A stretch of 64,000 bases of DNA from JAWVYT01 sp046483065 (lineage in GTDB: Bacteria; Gemmatimonadota; Gemmatimonadetes; Longimicrobiales; RSA9): NCBI GenBank assembly GCA_046483065.1, contig JAWODW010000022.1:1-64000 (forward strand). The letters are read 5' to 3'. The notes beneath the pieces are model-generated. The model worked only from the letters and a program-made list of their open reading frames with translations, did no database searches and was not told where the DNA came from. Positions 40,596 to 52,813 of this stretch are shown piece after piece. The position numbers and the translations under genes were made by a program. Each line of letters begins with the position of its first letter. Within the stretch, counting starts at the first letter, position 1.

Positions 40596-41522
40596 ATGGT
40601 TGGTAAGATCACGGTTGTCGGTGCAGGCCATGTAGGCGCCACGGCCGCACAGGGTATTGCTCGCAGCCACCTCGCCCGCGAAGTCGTCATGGTCGACATC
40701 GTCGACGGTATCCCGCAGGGCAAGGGTCTGGACATGTACGAGTCGGCCCCGATCGAAGGGTGGGACACGCGCATTGTCGGCACGAACGGCTACGAGGAGT
40801 CGGCCGGCTCGGAGATCGTGGTGATTACGGCCGGCCTGGCCCGGAAGCCGGGGATGAGCCGGGACGACCTGCTCATGAAGAACACCGAGATCGTGGGTGA
40901 TGTGGCGAAGCAGGTGAAGGAGACGTCGCCCGACGCCATCATCATCATGGTGTCGAATCCGCTGGACATCATGTCGTATGTGGCCAAGGACGCGACGGGC
41001 TTCCCGAAGGAGCGGGTCATCGGCATGGCGGGTGTGCTGGACACGGCCCGGTACCGGACGTTCCTCTCCATGGAGATGGACGTGAGCGTCGAGGACATTC
41101 AGGCGCTGGTGCTGGGCGGCCACGGCGACAGCATGGTGCCGGTGGTCAGCATGACCACGGTGGCCGGGATCCCCATCACTCACTTCATCGACCGGGACCG
41201 TCTCGAAGAGATCATCACACGCACCCGGAAGGGTGGCGGCGAGATCGTGGGCCACCTGAAGGAAGGCAGCGCCTACTATGCGCCCGCCGCGGCCGTGACG
41301 CAGATGGCCGAGGCGATCGTGCTGGACAAGAAGCGGATCCTGCCGTGCGCCGCGTGGCTGGAAGGCGAGTACGGGCTCGAGGGTCTGTTCCTGGGTGTGC
41401 CGTGCAAGCTCGGGGCGAACGGGCTCGAGGAGGTCATCGAGGTCGAGCTGACGGCCGACGAGCAGGCATCGCTGGAGGCGAGCGCCGACGCCGTCCGCGA
41501 GACGATGAACAAGCTCGGCTAG
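40596..41522 (+). CDS. mdh: Malate dehydrogenase (LDH-like type)
   Basis: The 308-residue enzyme oxidises malate to oxaloacetate with NAD. KITVVGAGHVGATAAQGIAR is the NAD fold. VVITAGLARKPGMSRDDLLM has the substrate-loop Arg residues expected in malate rather than lactate enzymes (ARKPGMSR), and MAGVLDTARYRTFLS and GGHGDSMVPVV carry the Arg and catalytic His. It is followed 9 bases later by sdhC, forming an mdh-sdhCAB set. Confidence 0.95.
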   Translation: MVGKITVVGAGHVGATAAQGIARSHLAREVVMVDIVDGIPQGKGLDMYESAPIEGWDTRIVGTNGYEESAGSEIVVITAGLARKPGMSRDDLLMKNTEIVGDVAKQVKETSPDAIIIMVSNPLDIMSYVAKDATGFPKERVIGMAGVLDTARYRTFLSMEMDVSVEDIQALVLGGHGDSMVPVVSMTTVAGIPITHFIDRDRLEEIITRTRKGGGEIVGHLKEGSAYYAPAAAVTQMAEAIVLDKKRILPCAAWLEGEYGLEGLFLGVPCKLGANGLEEVIEVELTADEQASLEASADAVRETMNKLG

Positions 41523-41531
41523 GGGCGCACC

Positions 41532-42214
41532 ATGCCAGACACCCAACATGTGCGGGTGAGGCAGACGTCCATCGGCAGGAAACTGCTGATGGCGTCCGCC
41601 TCGATCCTGCTGTTCCTTTACATTGTGGCCCACCTGGCGGGGAACCTGAAGCTGTTCCTCGGTGCAGACGCATTCAATCATTACGCCGAATGGCTGCGGG
41701 TGATCGGCGAGCCGCTCTTCCCCGAACAGAGCGTGCTCTGGATCGCTCGCGTGGTGCTGCTGGCCGCGCTCTTCATCCACGTGGGGGAGTACATTCTCCT
41801 GTGGCTGCAGAAGCGACGGGCCCGAACCACGCGCTACAAGAAGTACGATCCCCAGGTCTTCAGCTGGATGTCCCGGGCCATGATGTGGGGCGGGATCGCC
41901 ATCTTCGCGTTCGTCGCCTTCCACCTGCTGCACCTGACCACGGGGGACGCGCACCCGGACTTCATTGTCGGTGACGCGTACCACAACGTGGTGGCGGGCT
42001 TTCAGTCCGTGCCGGTGGCCGGGATCTACATGGTGGGCGTGATCGCGCTCGGGATGCACCTGTATCACGGGCTCTGGAGCGCACTGCAGACGTTCGGGAT
42101 CAACAATCCCAAATACAACAGCTACCGCAGGCCGGCAGCCGCGATTATCGCAGTCCTGATCACCGTCGGGTACCTGTCGATTCCGCTGGCCGTGCTGACG
42201 GGGGTGATAAGCTG

Positions 42215-42215
<1 letters not shown>
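41532..42215 (+). CDS. sdhC: Succinate dehydrogenase cytochrome b subunit (B-type)
   Basis: The 227-residue protein has five membrane helices (for example LLMASASILLFLYIVAHLAG and WGGIAIFAFVAFHLLHLTTG) with several His residues in helices (HLAGN, HVGEY, HLLH, HNV, HLYHGL), as in the di-heme single-subunit anchor of Bacteroidetes and Bacillus. It anchors SdhAB and passes electrons to quinone. It ends in a one-base overlap with sdhA. Confidence 0.88.
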
Positions 42216-44128
<1,913 letters not shown>

Positions 44129-44138
44129 GGGGCGCACC

Positions 44139-44898
<760 letters not shown>

Positions 44899-44900
<2 letters not shown>

Positions 44901-44929
44901 GACCTGAGACCTGAGATCTGAAATCTGAG
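44899..44929. repeat. Dispersed agatct-type repeat, copy 2
   Basis: The segment gagacctgagacctgagatc leads into the 13-mer agatctgaaatct (44914-44926), which is also found after moaA at 40325-40337. It overlaps the end of sdhB and starts a 420-bp gap. Confidence 0.5.
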
Positions 44930-45052
44930 TGGTTCGCGGGGTGATCAGGCTCCGGGGCGGGGGTTCCTGCTCCGGGGCCTCTTCATGCGACGATGCTCGG
45001 GGCGGCGGTGCCGGTGGCGCTGAGGGTTCCGGGTGGAGCAGCGTTCGCGGGG

Positions 45053-45261
45053 GGATTCACGCGAAGACGCGAAGGGAAGGAAGACGCGAAGGGGCCACGC
45101 CAGCCTCTCCGGGGCGGCCAGCGTTCCCGGCATCGGAAAACTTCCGGCTCGAAGTCCATCCCGGCTCCGCGCCGGTCGGACGGGGCACGCTGGTGGGTGG
45201 GAAGTGCCGGCGGGTCGACCTTCGCGGCTTCAGGCCGTTCTTAGCGTCTCCGCGTGAATCC
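45053..45261. repeat. MITE-like element with 18-bp terminal inverted repeats
   Basis: ggattcacgcgaagacgc at 45053-45070 is inverted at 45244-45261 (gcgtctccgcgtgaatcc) with one mismatch, enclosing 209 bp with no convincing gene. The inner left arm repeats gacgcgaagg. It lies between sdhB and the convergent dcd gene. Shape and size fit a non-autonomous element or a large folded intergenic repeat. Confidence 0.6.
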
Positions 45262-45320
45262 GAAGGCTGTCTCGCCGGGAAGCTGGAGCGCTCCGCGAAC
45301 CCGGCCATCCCCGGCGTCGC

Positions 45321-45878
45321 CTAGAGCCGTGGCGGCGTAACCCCGCGCTGGCCCTGGTACTTCCCGCTGCGCTGGGCGTACGTGGCCGATGGGACCTGGT
45401 CGCCCTGGAAGAACAGGAGCTGGGCGATCCCCTCGTTGGCGTAGATCTTGGCCGGCAGCGGGGTGGTATTGCTGATCTCCAGCGTCAGGTGGCCTTCCCA
45501 CTCCGGCTCCAGCGGCGTCACGTTCACGATGATCCCGCACCGGGCGTACGTGGACTTGCCGACGCACACCACCAGCACGTCCGACGGGATCCGGAAGTAC
45601 TCCAACGTCCGGGCCAGGGCGAAGGAGTTGGGTGGGATGATGCATTCGCCTTCGCCGGCAATGTCGACGAAGCTGCGCTCGTCGAAGTTCTTCGGGTCCA
45701 CCACCACGCTGTAAACGTCCGTGAAGACCTTGAACTCGTCGGCCACCCGGATGTCGTACCCGAACGATGACGTCCCGTAGCTGATGGCGCCGTCGCGGAC
45801 CTGGCCCGACTCGAAGGGCTCGATCATCCCGTGGTTCTCGGCTTGGTCGCGGATCCAGTGGTCGCTCAGAATCGACAT
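45321..45878 (-). CDS. dcd: dCTP deaminase
   Basis: The 185-residue enzyme makes dUTP from dCTP. MSILSDHWIRDQAENHGMIE, SYGTSSFGYDIRVADEF and VGKSTYARCGIIVNVTPLEP (with the catalytic-type Glu) are family motifs. WEGHLTLEISNTTPLPAKIY and GIAQLLFFQGD close the nucleotide site. Whether it is bifunctional (dUMP-forming) cannot be told. It is divergent from the nuo operon. Confidence 0.93.
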   Translation of the reverse strand: MSILSDHWIRDQAENHGMIEPFESGQVRDGAISYGTSSFGYDIRVADEFKVFTDVYSVVVDPKNFDERSFVDIAGEGECIIPPNSFALARTLEYFRIPSDVLVVCVGKSTYARCGIIVNVTPLEPEWEGHLTLEISNTTPLPAKIYANEGIAQLLFFQGDQVPSATYAQRSGKYQGQRGVTPPRL

Positions 45879-45981
45879 CGTGGGTGAGCCTCGCGTAGGG
45901 TCGGATGGGGGCTAATTTATCCTTCACCGGACGGCGGCAACCTATGCGTGGAGGCCACCGCCTTGCAAGCCGGAGCGCGGC

Positions 45982-46010
45982 TTGACCGAGACCCATCGTA
46001 GGGGTAACTT
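45982..46010 (+). promoter_or_regulatory. Sigma-70-like promoter for the nuo operon
   Basis: TTGACC (45982-45987), 17 bases, TAACTT (46005-46010) lie 49 bases before nuoA in the 181-bp gap to dcd. A short palindrome-like gtgaacgttttcac follows at about 46026 and might bind a regulator. Confidence 0.55.
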
Positions 46011-46059
46011 CTGGCGGCCAAGAAAGTGAACGTTTTCACAAGGCCCGGAACGCGCGCCT

Positions 46060-46416
46060 ATGCTGCGAAATTATTTGCCGATCCTGCTCCTGCTGGGGGT
46101 TTCCCTGCTTCAGGCTGTCGGGATGGTTGCGCTCTCGGCTCTGGCGAGCCCGACGCGGTCGACGCCGGCCAAGTCTTCGCCGTACGAGAGCGGCATCGTG
46201 CCGCTGGGGAACACACGCGAGCGGTTCAGCGTGAAGTTCTACATGGTGGCAATTCTCTTCATCGTCTTCGATCTGGAGACGGTCCTCTTGATCCCGTGGG
46301 CCGTGAAGGCACGGGAGCTCGGGTGGGCTGGATTCTCGGCGGTCTCGATCTTCGTCGTGGTTCTGACCATCGGGTTGATCTATGAATGGAAGAGGGGAGG
46401 GCTACAGTGGGATTAG
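46060..46416 (+). CDS. nuoA: NADH-quinone oxidoreductase subunit A
   Basis: The 118-residue membrane subunit has three helices, with the conserved SPYESGIVPLGNTRERFSVK loop and the KFYMVAILFIVFDLETVLLI segment whose Asp and Glu are important for coupling. It opens a 14-gene nuo cluster in canonical order. Confidence 0.95.
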   Translation: MLRNYLPILLLLGVSLLQAVGMVALSALASPTRSTPAKSSPYESGIVPLGNTRERFSVKFYMVAILFIVFDLETVLLIPWAVKARELGWAGFSAVSIFVVVLTIGLIYEWKRGGLQWD

Positions 46417-47087
46417 AGGGGGTTGGCTCTCAGCTTCCAGTGGTGGGGTCCGGGAAAGATGGCAGTCCGGGGTTCCTGACCACGAAGCTGGACTTCGTGG
46501 TGAACTGGGCGCGGCGCAACTCGTTGTGGCCGATGCCGTTCGGCACAGCGTGCTGCGCGATCGAGATGATGGCGAGCTACGCGAGTCGCTTCGATGTGGC
46601 GCGGTTCGGGATGGAGCGGATGAGCTTCAGCCCGAGGCAGGCGGACCTGCTCATCTGCGCGGGGCGGGTGAGCTACAAGATGGCGCCGGTCCTGCGGAAG
46701 ATCTGGGACCAGATGCCGCAGCCGAAGTGGTCGATCAGCATGGGCGCGTGCGCTTCGAGTGGCGGCGTGTTCGATGCCTATTCCATGGTACAGGGGATCG
46801 ACACGATCATCCCGGTGGACATTTACGTGCCGGGCTGCCCGCCGCGGCCGGAAGGTCTGGTCTACGCGTTCCTGATGCTGCAGGAGCAGATCAAGGGCGA
46901 GAGCCTGAGCAAGGAGATCCACGAGGAGATCCGGCGGGAGGACCCGGACCGTGTGAGCCGGCCGAACCTGCCGGCTGATGTGATCGAGCAGATCGCGGGC
47001 CCGTTCGGCAACTCCACGAAGCAGAACAAGTCGAGTGGTCTGGTGAGCACCCGGGCGCTGTCCCGGCCCAGAGATCGGCGGCCCTGA
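46407..47087 (+). CDS. nuoB: NADH-quinone oxidoreductase subunit B
   Basis: Starting at GTG 46407 (ribosome site gggaggg 6 bases before) the protein has 226 residues; ATG 46386 would add 7. FGTACCAIEMMA gives the adjacent Cys pair of cluster N2, completed by LICAGRV and PGCPPRPE. It carries the last Fe-S centre before quinone. A 60-residue C-terminal tail is longer than usual. It overlaps the nuoA end. Confidence 0.94.
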   Translation: MGLEGVGSQLPVVGSGKDGSPGFLTTKLDFVVNWARRNSLWPMPFGTACCAIEMMASYASRFDVARFGMERMSFSPRQADLLICAGRVSYKMAPVLRKIWDQMPQPKWSISMGACASSGGVFDAYSMVQGIDTIIPVDIYVPGCPPRPEGLVYAFLMLQEQIKGESLSKEIHEEIRREDPDRVSRPNLPADVIEQIAGPFGNSTKQNKSSGLVSTRALSRPRDRRP

Positions 47088-47088
47088 C

Positions 47089-47847
47089 ATGGCGGACGAA
47101 TTCGAGAAGGGACTGGGCGGGCTGGAGACGGGCCCCGAGACCACCGGCGAGGTTGGGGCGGGTTGGTCGGAGGGCACCGATGTCGAGCACCCGTCGGTCA
47201 CGGCACTGGAGGGGGAGTTCGGTGACGCCATCCTCCACCATGAGCTTCACGCGGGCGATGAGCACGTGGTCTTCATCGCGCCGGACCGGAACGTCGAGAT
47301 CCTGCGCTGGCTCAAGGAACACGAGGAGCACCGCTACAACTACCTGGCGGATGTGACGGCTGTGGACTACGGCGGCGGTCGGCCGATCCAGGTGGTCTAT
47401 CAGCTCTGGTCGATCCCCCACAAACGGGCGCTGCGCGTGAAGGCGGAGCTGCCGACCAGCGCGCTGGAGATCGGCAGCGTGGTAGCGGTCTGGTCCACGG
47501 CCAACTGGCTGGAGCGCGAGGTCTACGACCTCTTCGGCGTGGAGTTCAAGGGGCACCCGGACCTGCGTCGGATCATGATGCCGGAGAACTATGCCGAAGG
47601 GCACCCGCTGCGGAAGGACTTCCCGCTCCGGGGCCGGTTCAGCCGGGCGGAGCAGACGCGCCGGGCGCTGTCGTACGACCTGGAAGTGTACTACACGCCC
47701 GAGGAGCTGGAGGTGCTGACCGACGCCGACTGGAAGCAGGCGCAGCGGCGGTCGAGGGTGCAGCAGACCACCCGGGGCGATTTCCCGGAGGACCGGGAGG
47801 AGTCGCGGGACTCCCGGGACGCTGAGGTGGCGGAGGAGCAGGGATGA
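47089..47847 (+). CDS. nuoC: NADH-quinone oxidoreductase subunit C
   Basis: The 252-residue subunit contains NYLADVTAVDYGGGRPIQVV, TANWLEREVYDLFGVEFKGH and DLRRIMMPENYAEGHPLRKD FPLRG, the 30-kDa signature. It is separate from NuoD, unlike the fused NuoCD of enteric bacteria. The N-terminal 60 acidic residues are variable. It overlaps nuoD by ATGA. Confidence 0.93.
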   Translation: MADEFEKGLGGLETGPETTGEVGAGWSEGTDVEHPSVTALEGEFGDAILHHELHAGDEHVVFIAPDRNVEILRWLKEHEEHRYNYLADVTAVDYGGGRPIQVVYQLWSIPHKRALRVKAELPTSALEIGSVVAVWSTANWLEREVYDLFGVEFKGHPDLRRIMMPENYAEGHPLRKDFPLRGRFSRAEQTRRALSYDLEVYYTPEELEVLTDADWKQAQRRSRVQQTTRGDFPEDREESRDSRDAEVAEEQG

Positions 47848-49121
47848 GCAAGCGTACGGTGGAAATGGAAGTGAGTCGCACGCCGGTCATGGGGCTCGAC
47901 GGGAGCGCCGTCGCCTCGCCGGTGCTGCCGGATGGTGTCGAGCCGGACATGGAAGGTGAGCACATGCTCATCAACATCGGGCCCCAGCACCCGGCTACCC
48001 ACGGGGTGCTGCGGCTGGTGCTGGAGCTCGACGGCGAGACGGTCATCAAGTGCAAGCCCCACGTCGGGTACCTGCACTCGAGCTTCGAGAAGCTCGGTGA
48101 GTATCGCACGTGGAACCAGATCGTGCCCCTCACCGACCGGATGGACTATCTGGCGCCGCTGATCTACAACATCGCGTACGTGGCAGCGGTCGAGAAGCTG
48201 ATGGGGATCGAGATCACCGAGCGGTGCAAGGTGATGCGGGTGATCCTCATGGAGCTCGACCGGATCTTCAGCCACCTGATCTGGATCGGGACCACCGCCC
48301 TGGATATCGGCGCGTTCACGGTTTTCCTCTACACGTTCCAGCGTCGGGAAGAGATCTACAACATGCACGAGGCGCTCACGGGCGCCCGGATCACCACGTC
48401 GGCCACCCGTGTGGGCGGGATGATGGCCGATTTCCCGGCAGGATTCACCGAGGAGCTCCGGTACTGGGCGGACGAGGTCATGCCCAAGACACTGGACGAG
48501 ACGGAGACGTTGCTGACCAGCAACAATCTCTGGATCGGGCGGAACCAGGGGATCGGGGTGATCAGCGGCGAGGACGCCATCGACGCAGGGCTGAGCGGGC
48601 CGAACCTGCGGGGGTCGGGCGTGGACTACGACGTCCGCAAGGACCGCCCGTACTACGACTACGAGACGTACGACTGGGACGTGGTGGTAGGCGAGCACGG
48701 CGACAACTACGATCGCTACCTGTGCCGCATGGAAGAGATGCGACAGAGCCTCCGGATCATCCGCCAGGCGCTCGATCGGCTGCCCGAAGGGCCGGTCAAC
48801 GTGGACGACCCACGGGTGATCCTGCCGGGCAAGACCGACGCCATGAACGACATGGAGTCCATGATCCACCACTTCAAGGTAGTCATGGAAGGGGTGAAGG
48901 CGCCTCCGGGTGAGAGCTGGTTCGGCGTAGAGAGCTCGAAGGGCGAGCTGGGGATGTACGTCGTGAGCGACGGTGGCTCGAAGCCGGTGCGCTGGCACGT
49001 GCGCGGCCCGAGCTTCGTCAACATCAGCGCGCTTCCGCGCCTGGTGGAAGGTCATCTGTTGGCGGATGTTCTCGCCACGAACGCAAGCCTGGACATCGTG
49101 CTGGGGGAGATCGATCGGTGA
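47844..49121 (+). CDS. nuoD: NADH-quinone oxidoreductase subunit D
   Basis: The 425-residue 49-kDa subunit lines the quinone site with NuoB. NIGPQHPATHGVLRLVLELD has the quinone-site His and RGPSFVNISALPRLVEGHLL the C-terminal conserved segment. The family hydrogenase-derived Cys are absent as expected. A short insert (VDYDVRKDRPYYDYETYDWD) is normal for the family. Confidence 0.96.
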   Translation: MSKRTVEMEVSRTPVMGLDGSAVASPVLPDGVEPDMEGEHMLINIGPQHPATHGVLRLVLELDGETVIKCKPHVGYLHSSFEKLGEYRTWNQIVPLTDRMDYLAPLIYNIAYVAAVEKLMGIEITERCKVMRVILMELDRIFSHLIWIGTTALDIGAFTVFLYTFQRREEIYNMHEALTGARITTSATRVGGMMADFPAGFTEELRYWADEVMPKTLDETETLLTSNNLWIGRNQGIGVISGEDAIDAGLSGPNLRGSGVDYDVRKDRPYYDYETYDWDVVVGEHGDNYDRYLCRMEEMRQSLRIIRQALDRLPEGPVNVDDPRVILPGKTDAMNDMESMIHHFKVVMEGVKAPPGESWFGVESSKGELGMYVVSDGGSKPVRWHVRGPSFVNISALPRLVEGHLLADVLATNASLDIVLGEIDR

Positions 49122-49855
49122 GTGATGGGATGAAGAACCCGGGATGGGCCGGGGAGACCGGCGAGTTCGACCTCTCCGAGACCCAGGTCCGGGGCGTCGA
49201 CTACGTGGGCGAGCAGCCGAAGGAAGGGTGGGACAACGGAGGCGTCACGGCCGTACCGTATCAACGGGCGGAGCGGGACCCCGACGCGCCCCTCTTCGAA
49301 GGGCCCTACGAGAAGCGGAAGGACAAGATCCTCGCCCGCTACCCGACCAAACGGGCCGCGCTGCTGCCGCTGTTGAACCTGGCTCAGGAGATCCAGGGCT
49401 ACCTCTCCCAGGAGGCGCTGGAGAGGGTGGCAGAGATCGTGGAAGAGTCGCCCGCCACCGTACGGGGCGTGGCCACGTTCTACACGATGTACAACAAGCG
49501 CCCCGTGGGTCGGCACCTGATTCAGGTCTGCACCAACGTGTCGTGCAACGTGTGCGGCGGCCACGACGTCTTCCAGGCGTTCCTGGAGCACACGGGCACC
49601 GAGGCCGGTGGCATCAGCGACGACGGTGAGTTCACCGTGATCGAGGCCGAATGCCTCGGCGCCTGCGGGTTCCCCACCGTCGTACAGATCAACAACCGGT
49701 ACTTCGAGAACGTGGAGGCGGAGCACGTGCCGGACATTCTGGAGCGGCTGAAGGCGACGGGCGTAGATCCCACCGGCAATGGCGCCAAGGGCAACCCGAG
49801 TACGAGTCCGACCCCGAGTCCGGAGCCGCGGGGCGGCTCCGGGGAGGAGGGGTAG
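49118..49855 (+). CDS. nuoE: NADH-quinone oxidoreductase subunit E
   Basis: The 245-residue [2Fe-2S] protein (cluster N1a) has the four ligand Cys in VCTNVSCNVCGG (first two functional positions) and ECLGACGFPTVVQINNRYFE. LLNLAQEIQGYLSQEALERV is the helical N-domain. It has an additional N-terminal 50 residues and a low-complexity Ser/Pro/Gly tail. The start is GTG 49118, overlapping nuoD. Confidence 0.93.
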   Translation: MSDGMKNPGWAGETGEFDLSETQVRGVDYVGEQPKEGWDNGGVTAVPYQRAERDPDAPLFEGPYEKRKDKILARYPTKRAALLPLLNLAQEIQGYLSQEALERVAEIVEESPATVRGVATFYTMYNKRPVGRHLIQVCTNVSCNVCGGHDVFQAFLEHTGTEAGGISDDGEFTVIEAECLGACGFPTVVQINNRYFENVEAEHVPDILERLKATGVDPTGNGAKGNPSTSPTPSPEPRGGSGEEG

Positions 49856-49859
49856 CGGC

Positions 49860-51164
<1,305 letters not shown>

Positions 51165-51181
51165 ACGGGCGGGGATAACGA

Positions 51182-52813
51182 ATGGCAAACAACGGAAACG
51201 AAACGGTCACCTGCACCATCGACGGCCGCGAGGTCACGGTCCCGAAGGGGGCCCGGATCATCGAGGCGTGCGAGCAGCTGGGGATCGGCATCGTCCACTA
51301 CTGCTACCACCCGGCGCTATCGGCGCCGGCCATGTGCCGTATGTGTCTGGTGGAGGTCGAAGGTGCGCCCAAGCTTCAGCCGGCGTGCGTGACCCCGGTC
51401 CAGGACGGCGCGGTGATCCGCACGGACACCGAAGAAGCCGAGGAGGCTCGCACGGGCGTCCTCGAGTTCTACCTGGTGAATCACCCGCTGGACTGCCCGA
51501 TCTGCGACGCGTCCGGCGAGTGCAAGCTCCAGGATTACGTCTTCCAGGAGGGGCGGGCCCACGGCCGGTCGGTGGAGCCGAAGGCGGTCCTGGGACAGGA
51601 CGACTTCGGCGGCGATGTGATCTATGACGGCGACCGCTGCATCATGTGCACCCGCTGCGTCCGCTTCATGCGCGAAGTGGCCGACGATGAGCGGCTGTGC
51701 GTGGTCCAGCGAGGCAGCCGGTCGGTGATCGACACCTTCTTCGATGAAGGACTCGACGGCTCGCCCTTCGCTTCCAACGTCATTGACATCTGCCCGGTGG
51801 GGGCGCTCCTCTCGAAGGACTTCCTCCACAAGGCCCGGGCCTGGGACCTGGACCGGACCCCGTCCATCTGCCCCAACTGCTCTCAGGGGTGCAACATCAC
51901 GCTGGACACGCGCGACAACCTGGTCCAGCGGCTCAAGCCGCGGCACAACCCCGACGTCAACTCCTACTGGATGTGCGACTACGGTCGCTACCGCTACGAG
52001 TGGATGAATCGGGGCGCGGTCACCCTCGGCGGGGGCAGCGCCGGCTCGCGGCTGGAGGCGCCGATGATGAGGCAAAATGGCGCGCTCGACAGCGTGACCT
52101 GGAAGGACGCCATCACGGCGCTCGTGGATCGACTGAGGAACCTGGATCATCTCACCGTGGTCGGCTCGCCGTACCACGCCAACGAGGGGAACGGGCTGCT
52201 CCGCCGCCTCCAGGAGGTGATGGGAGGCGGCGACGCCGTCTACCGCTCGCCCCGGGCTGAGGACGAGGTGACGCTCCCGGCCTTCGAGAAGCTGACCCGG
52301 CGGCGCGACCTGTCGGCCAATGGCCGCGGCCTGGAGGCACTGGGCTTCCAGCGCGTGGGTGGCGACGACGGCACCGGCGGATTGAGCGAGCCTACGGGCG
52401 CCCTGGTGGTGCTCGGCGACCCGCTCGTAGACCTGCCCGAAGGGTTCGCCGACAGTGCGGAGCTGCTGGTTTACCTGGGTATGGTGGAGAGCCCGGCTAC
52501 GGCCGGCGCCGACTTCGTTCTGCCGATCACGAGCTACGCAGAGCAGGAAGGCACGTTCACCAACTTCGAGGGCCGGGTCCAGCGGTACTGGCCGGCCCTG
52601 AACCCACCGCCCATGGCGCGACCCGCGTGGCAGGTGCTGGGTGTGGTCCTCGCCGGGCTGGATGAGGGCACCGCCCCCGCTACGGCCGGCCACGCGTTCC
52701 TGCGGATCGCGGAGCTGAACGAGGCGTTCCGCGGCCTCAGCTATGCGCAGATCGGGACCCGGGGCGCGCTGCTCAACGAACCGGTCCGGCTGGCGGCCGG
52801 AGAGGAGGCGTGA
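51182..52813 (+). CDS. nuoG: NADH-quinone oxidoreductase subunit G, short form
   Basis: The 543-residue subunit is much shorter than the 780 to 910 residues of Thermus or E. coli NuoG. The N-terminal half is complete: [2Fe-2S] HYCYHPALSAPAMCRMCLVE, the His-Cys set DCPICDASGECKLQDY, CIMCTRCVRF and DICPVGALLSK. CPNCSQGC plus a fourth Cys exactly 27 residues later (NSYWMC) matches the N7 cluster motif of some bacteria. The remaining molybdopterin-type domain is shrunk to about 260 residues, keeping the family tail ADFVLPITSYAEQEGTFTNF EGRVQ. Its stop overlaps nuoH. Confidence 0.93.
   Translation: MANNGNETVTCTIDGREVTVPKGARIIEACEQLGIGIVHYCYHPALSAPAMCRMCLVEVEGAPKLQPACVTPVQDGAVIRTDTEEAEEARTGVLEFYLVNHPLDCPICDASGECKLQDYVFQEGRAHGRSVEPKAVLGQDDFGGDVIYDGDRCIMCTRCVRFMREVADDERLCVVQRGSRSVIDTFFDEGLDGSPFASNVIDICPVGALLSKDFLHKARAWDLDRTPSICPNCSQGCNITLDTRDNLVQRLKPRHNPDVNSYWMCDYGRYRYEWMNRGAVTLGGGSAGSRLEAPMMRQNGALDSVTWKDAITALVDRLRNLDHLTVVGSPYHANEGNGLLRRLQEVMGGGDAVYRSPRAEDEVTLPAFEKLTRRRDLSANGRGLEALGFQRVGGDDGTGGLSEPTGALVVLGDPLVDLPEGFADSAELLVYLGMVESPATAGADFVLPITSYAEQEGTFTNFEGRVQRYWPALNPPPMARPAWQVLGVVLAGLDEGTAPATAGHAFLRIAELNEAFRGLSYAQIGTRGALLNEPVRLAAGEEA

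Noticed and set aside
40379..40606. 75-residue frame before mdh
   Set aside because: It runs through the predicted mdh promoter and into the mdh start; no motif is present.
44929..45324. 131-residue frame between sdhB and dcd
   Set aside because: It is Gly/Arg-rich low-complexity translation of the intergenic repeat element and has no ribosome site.
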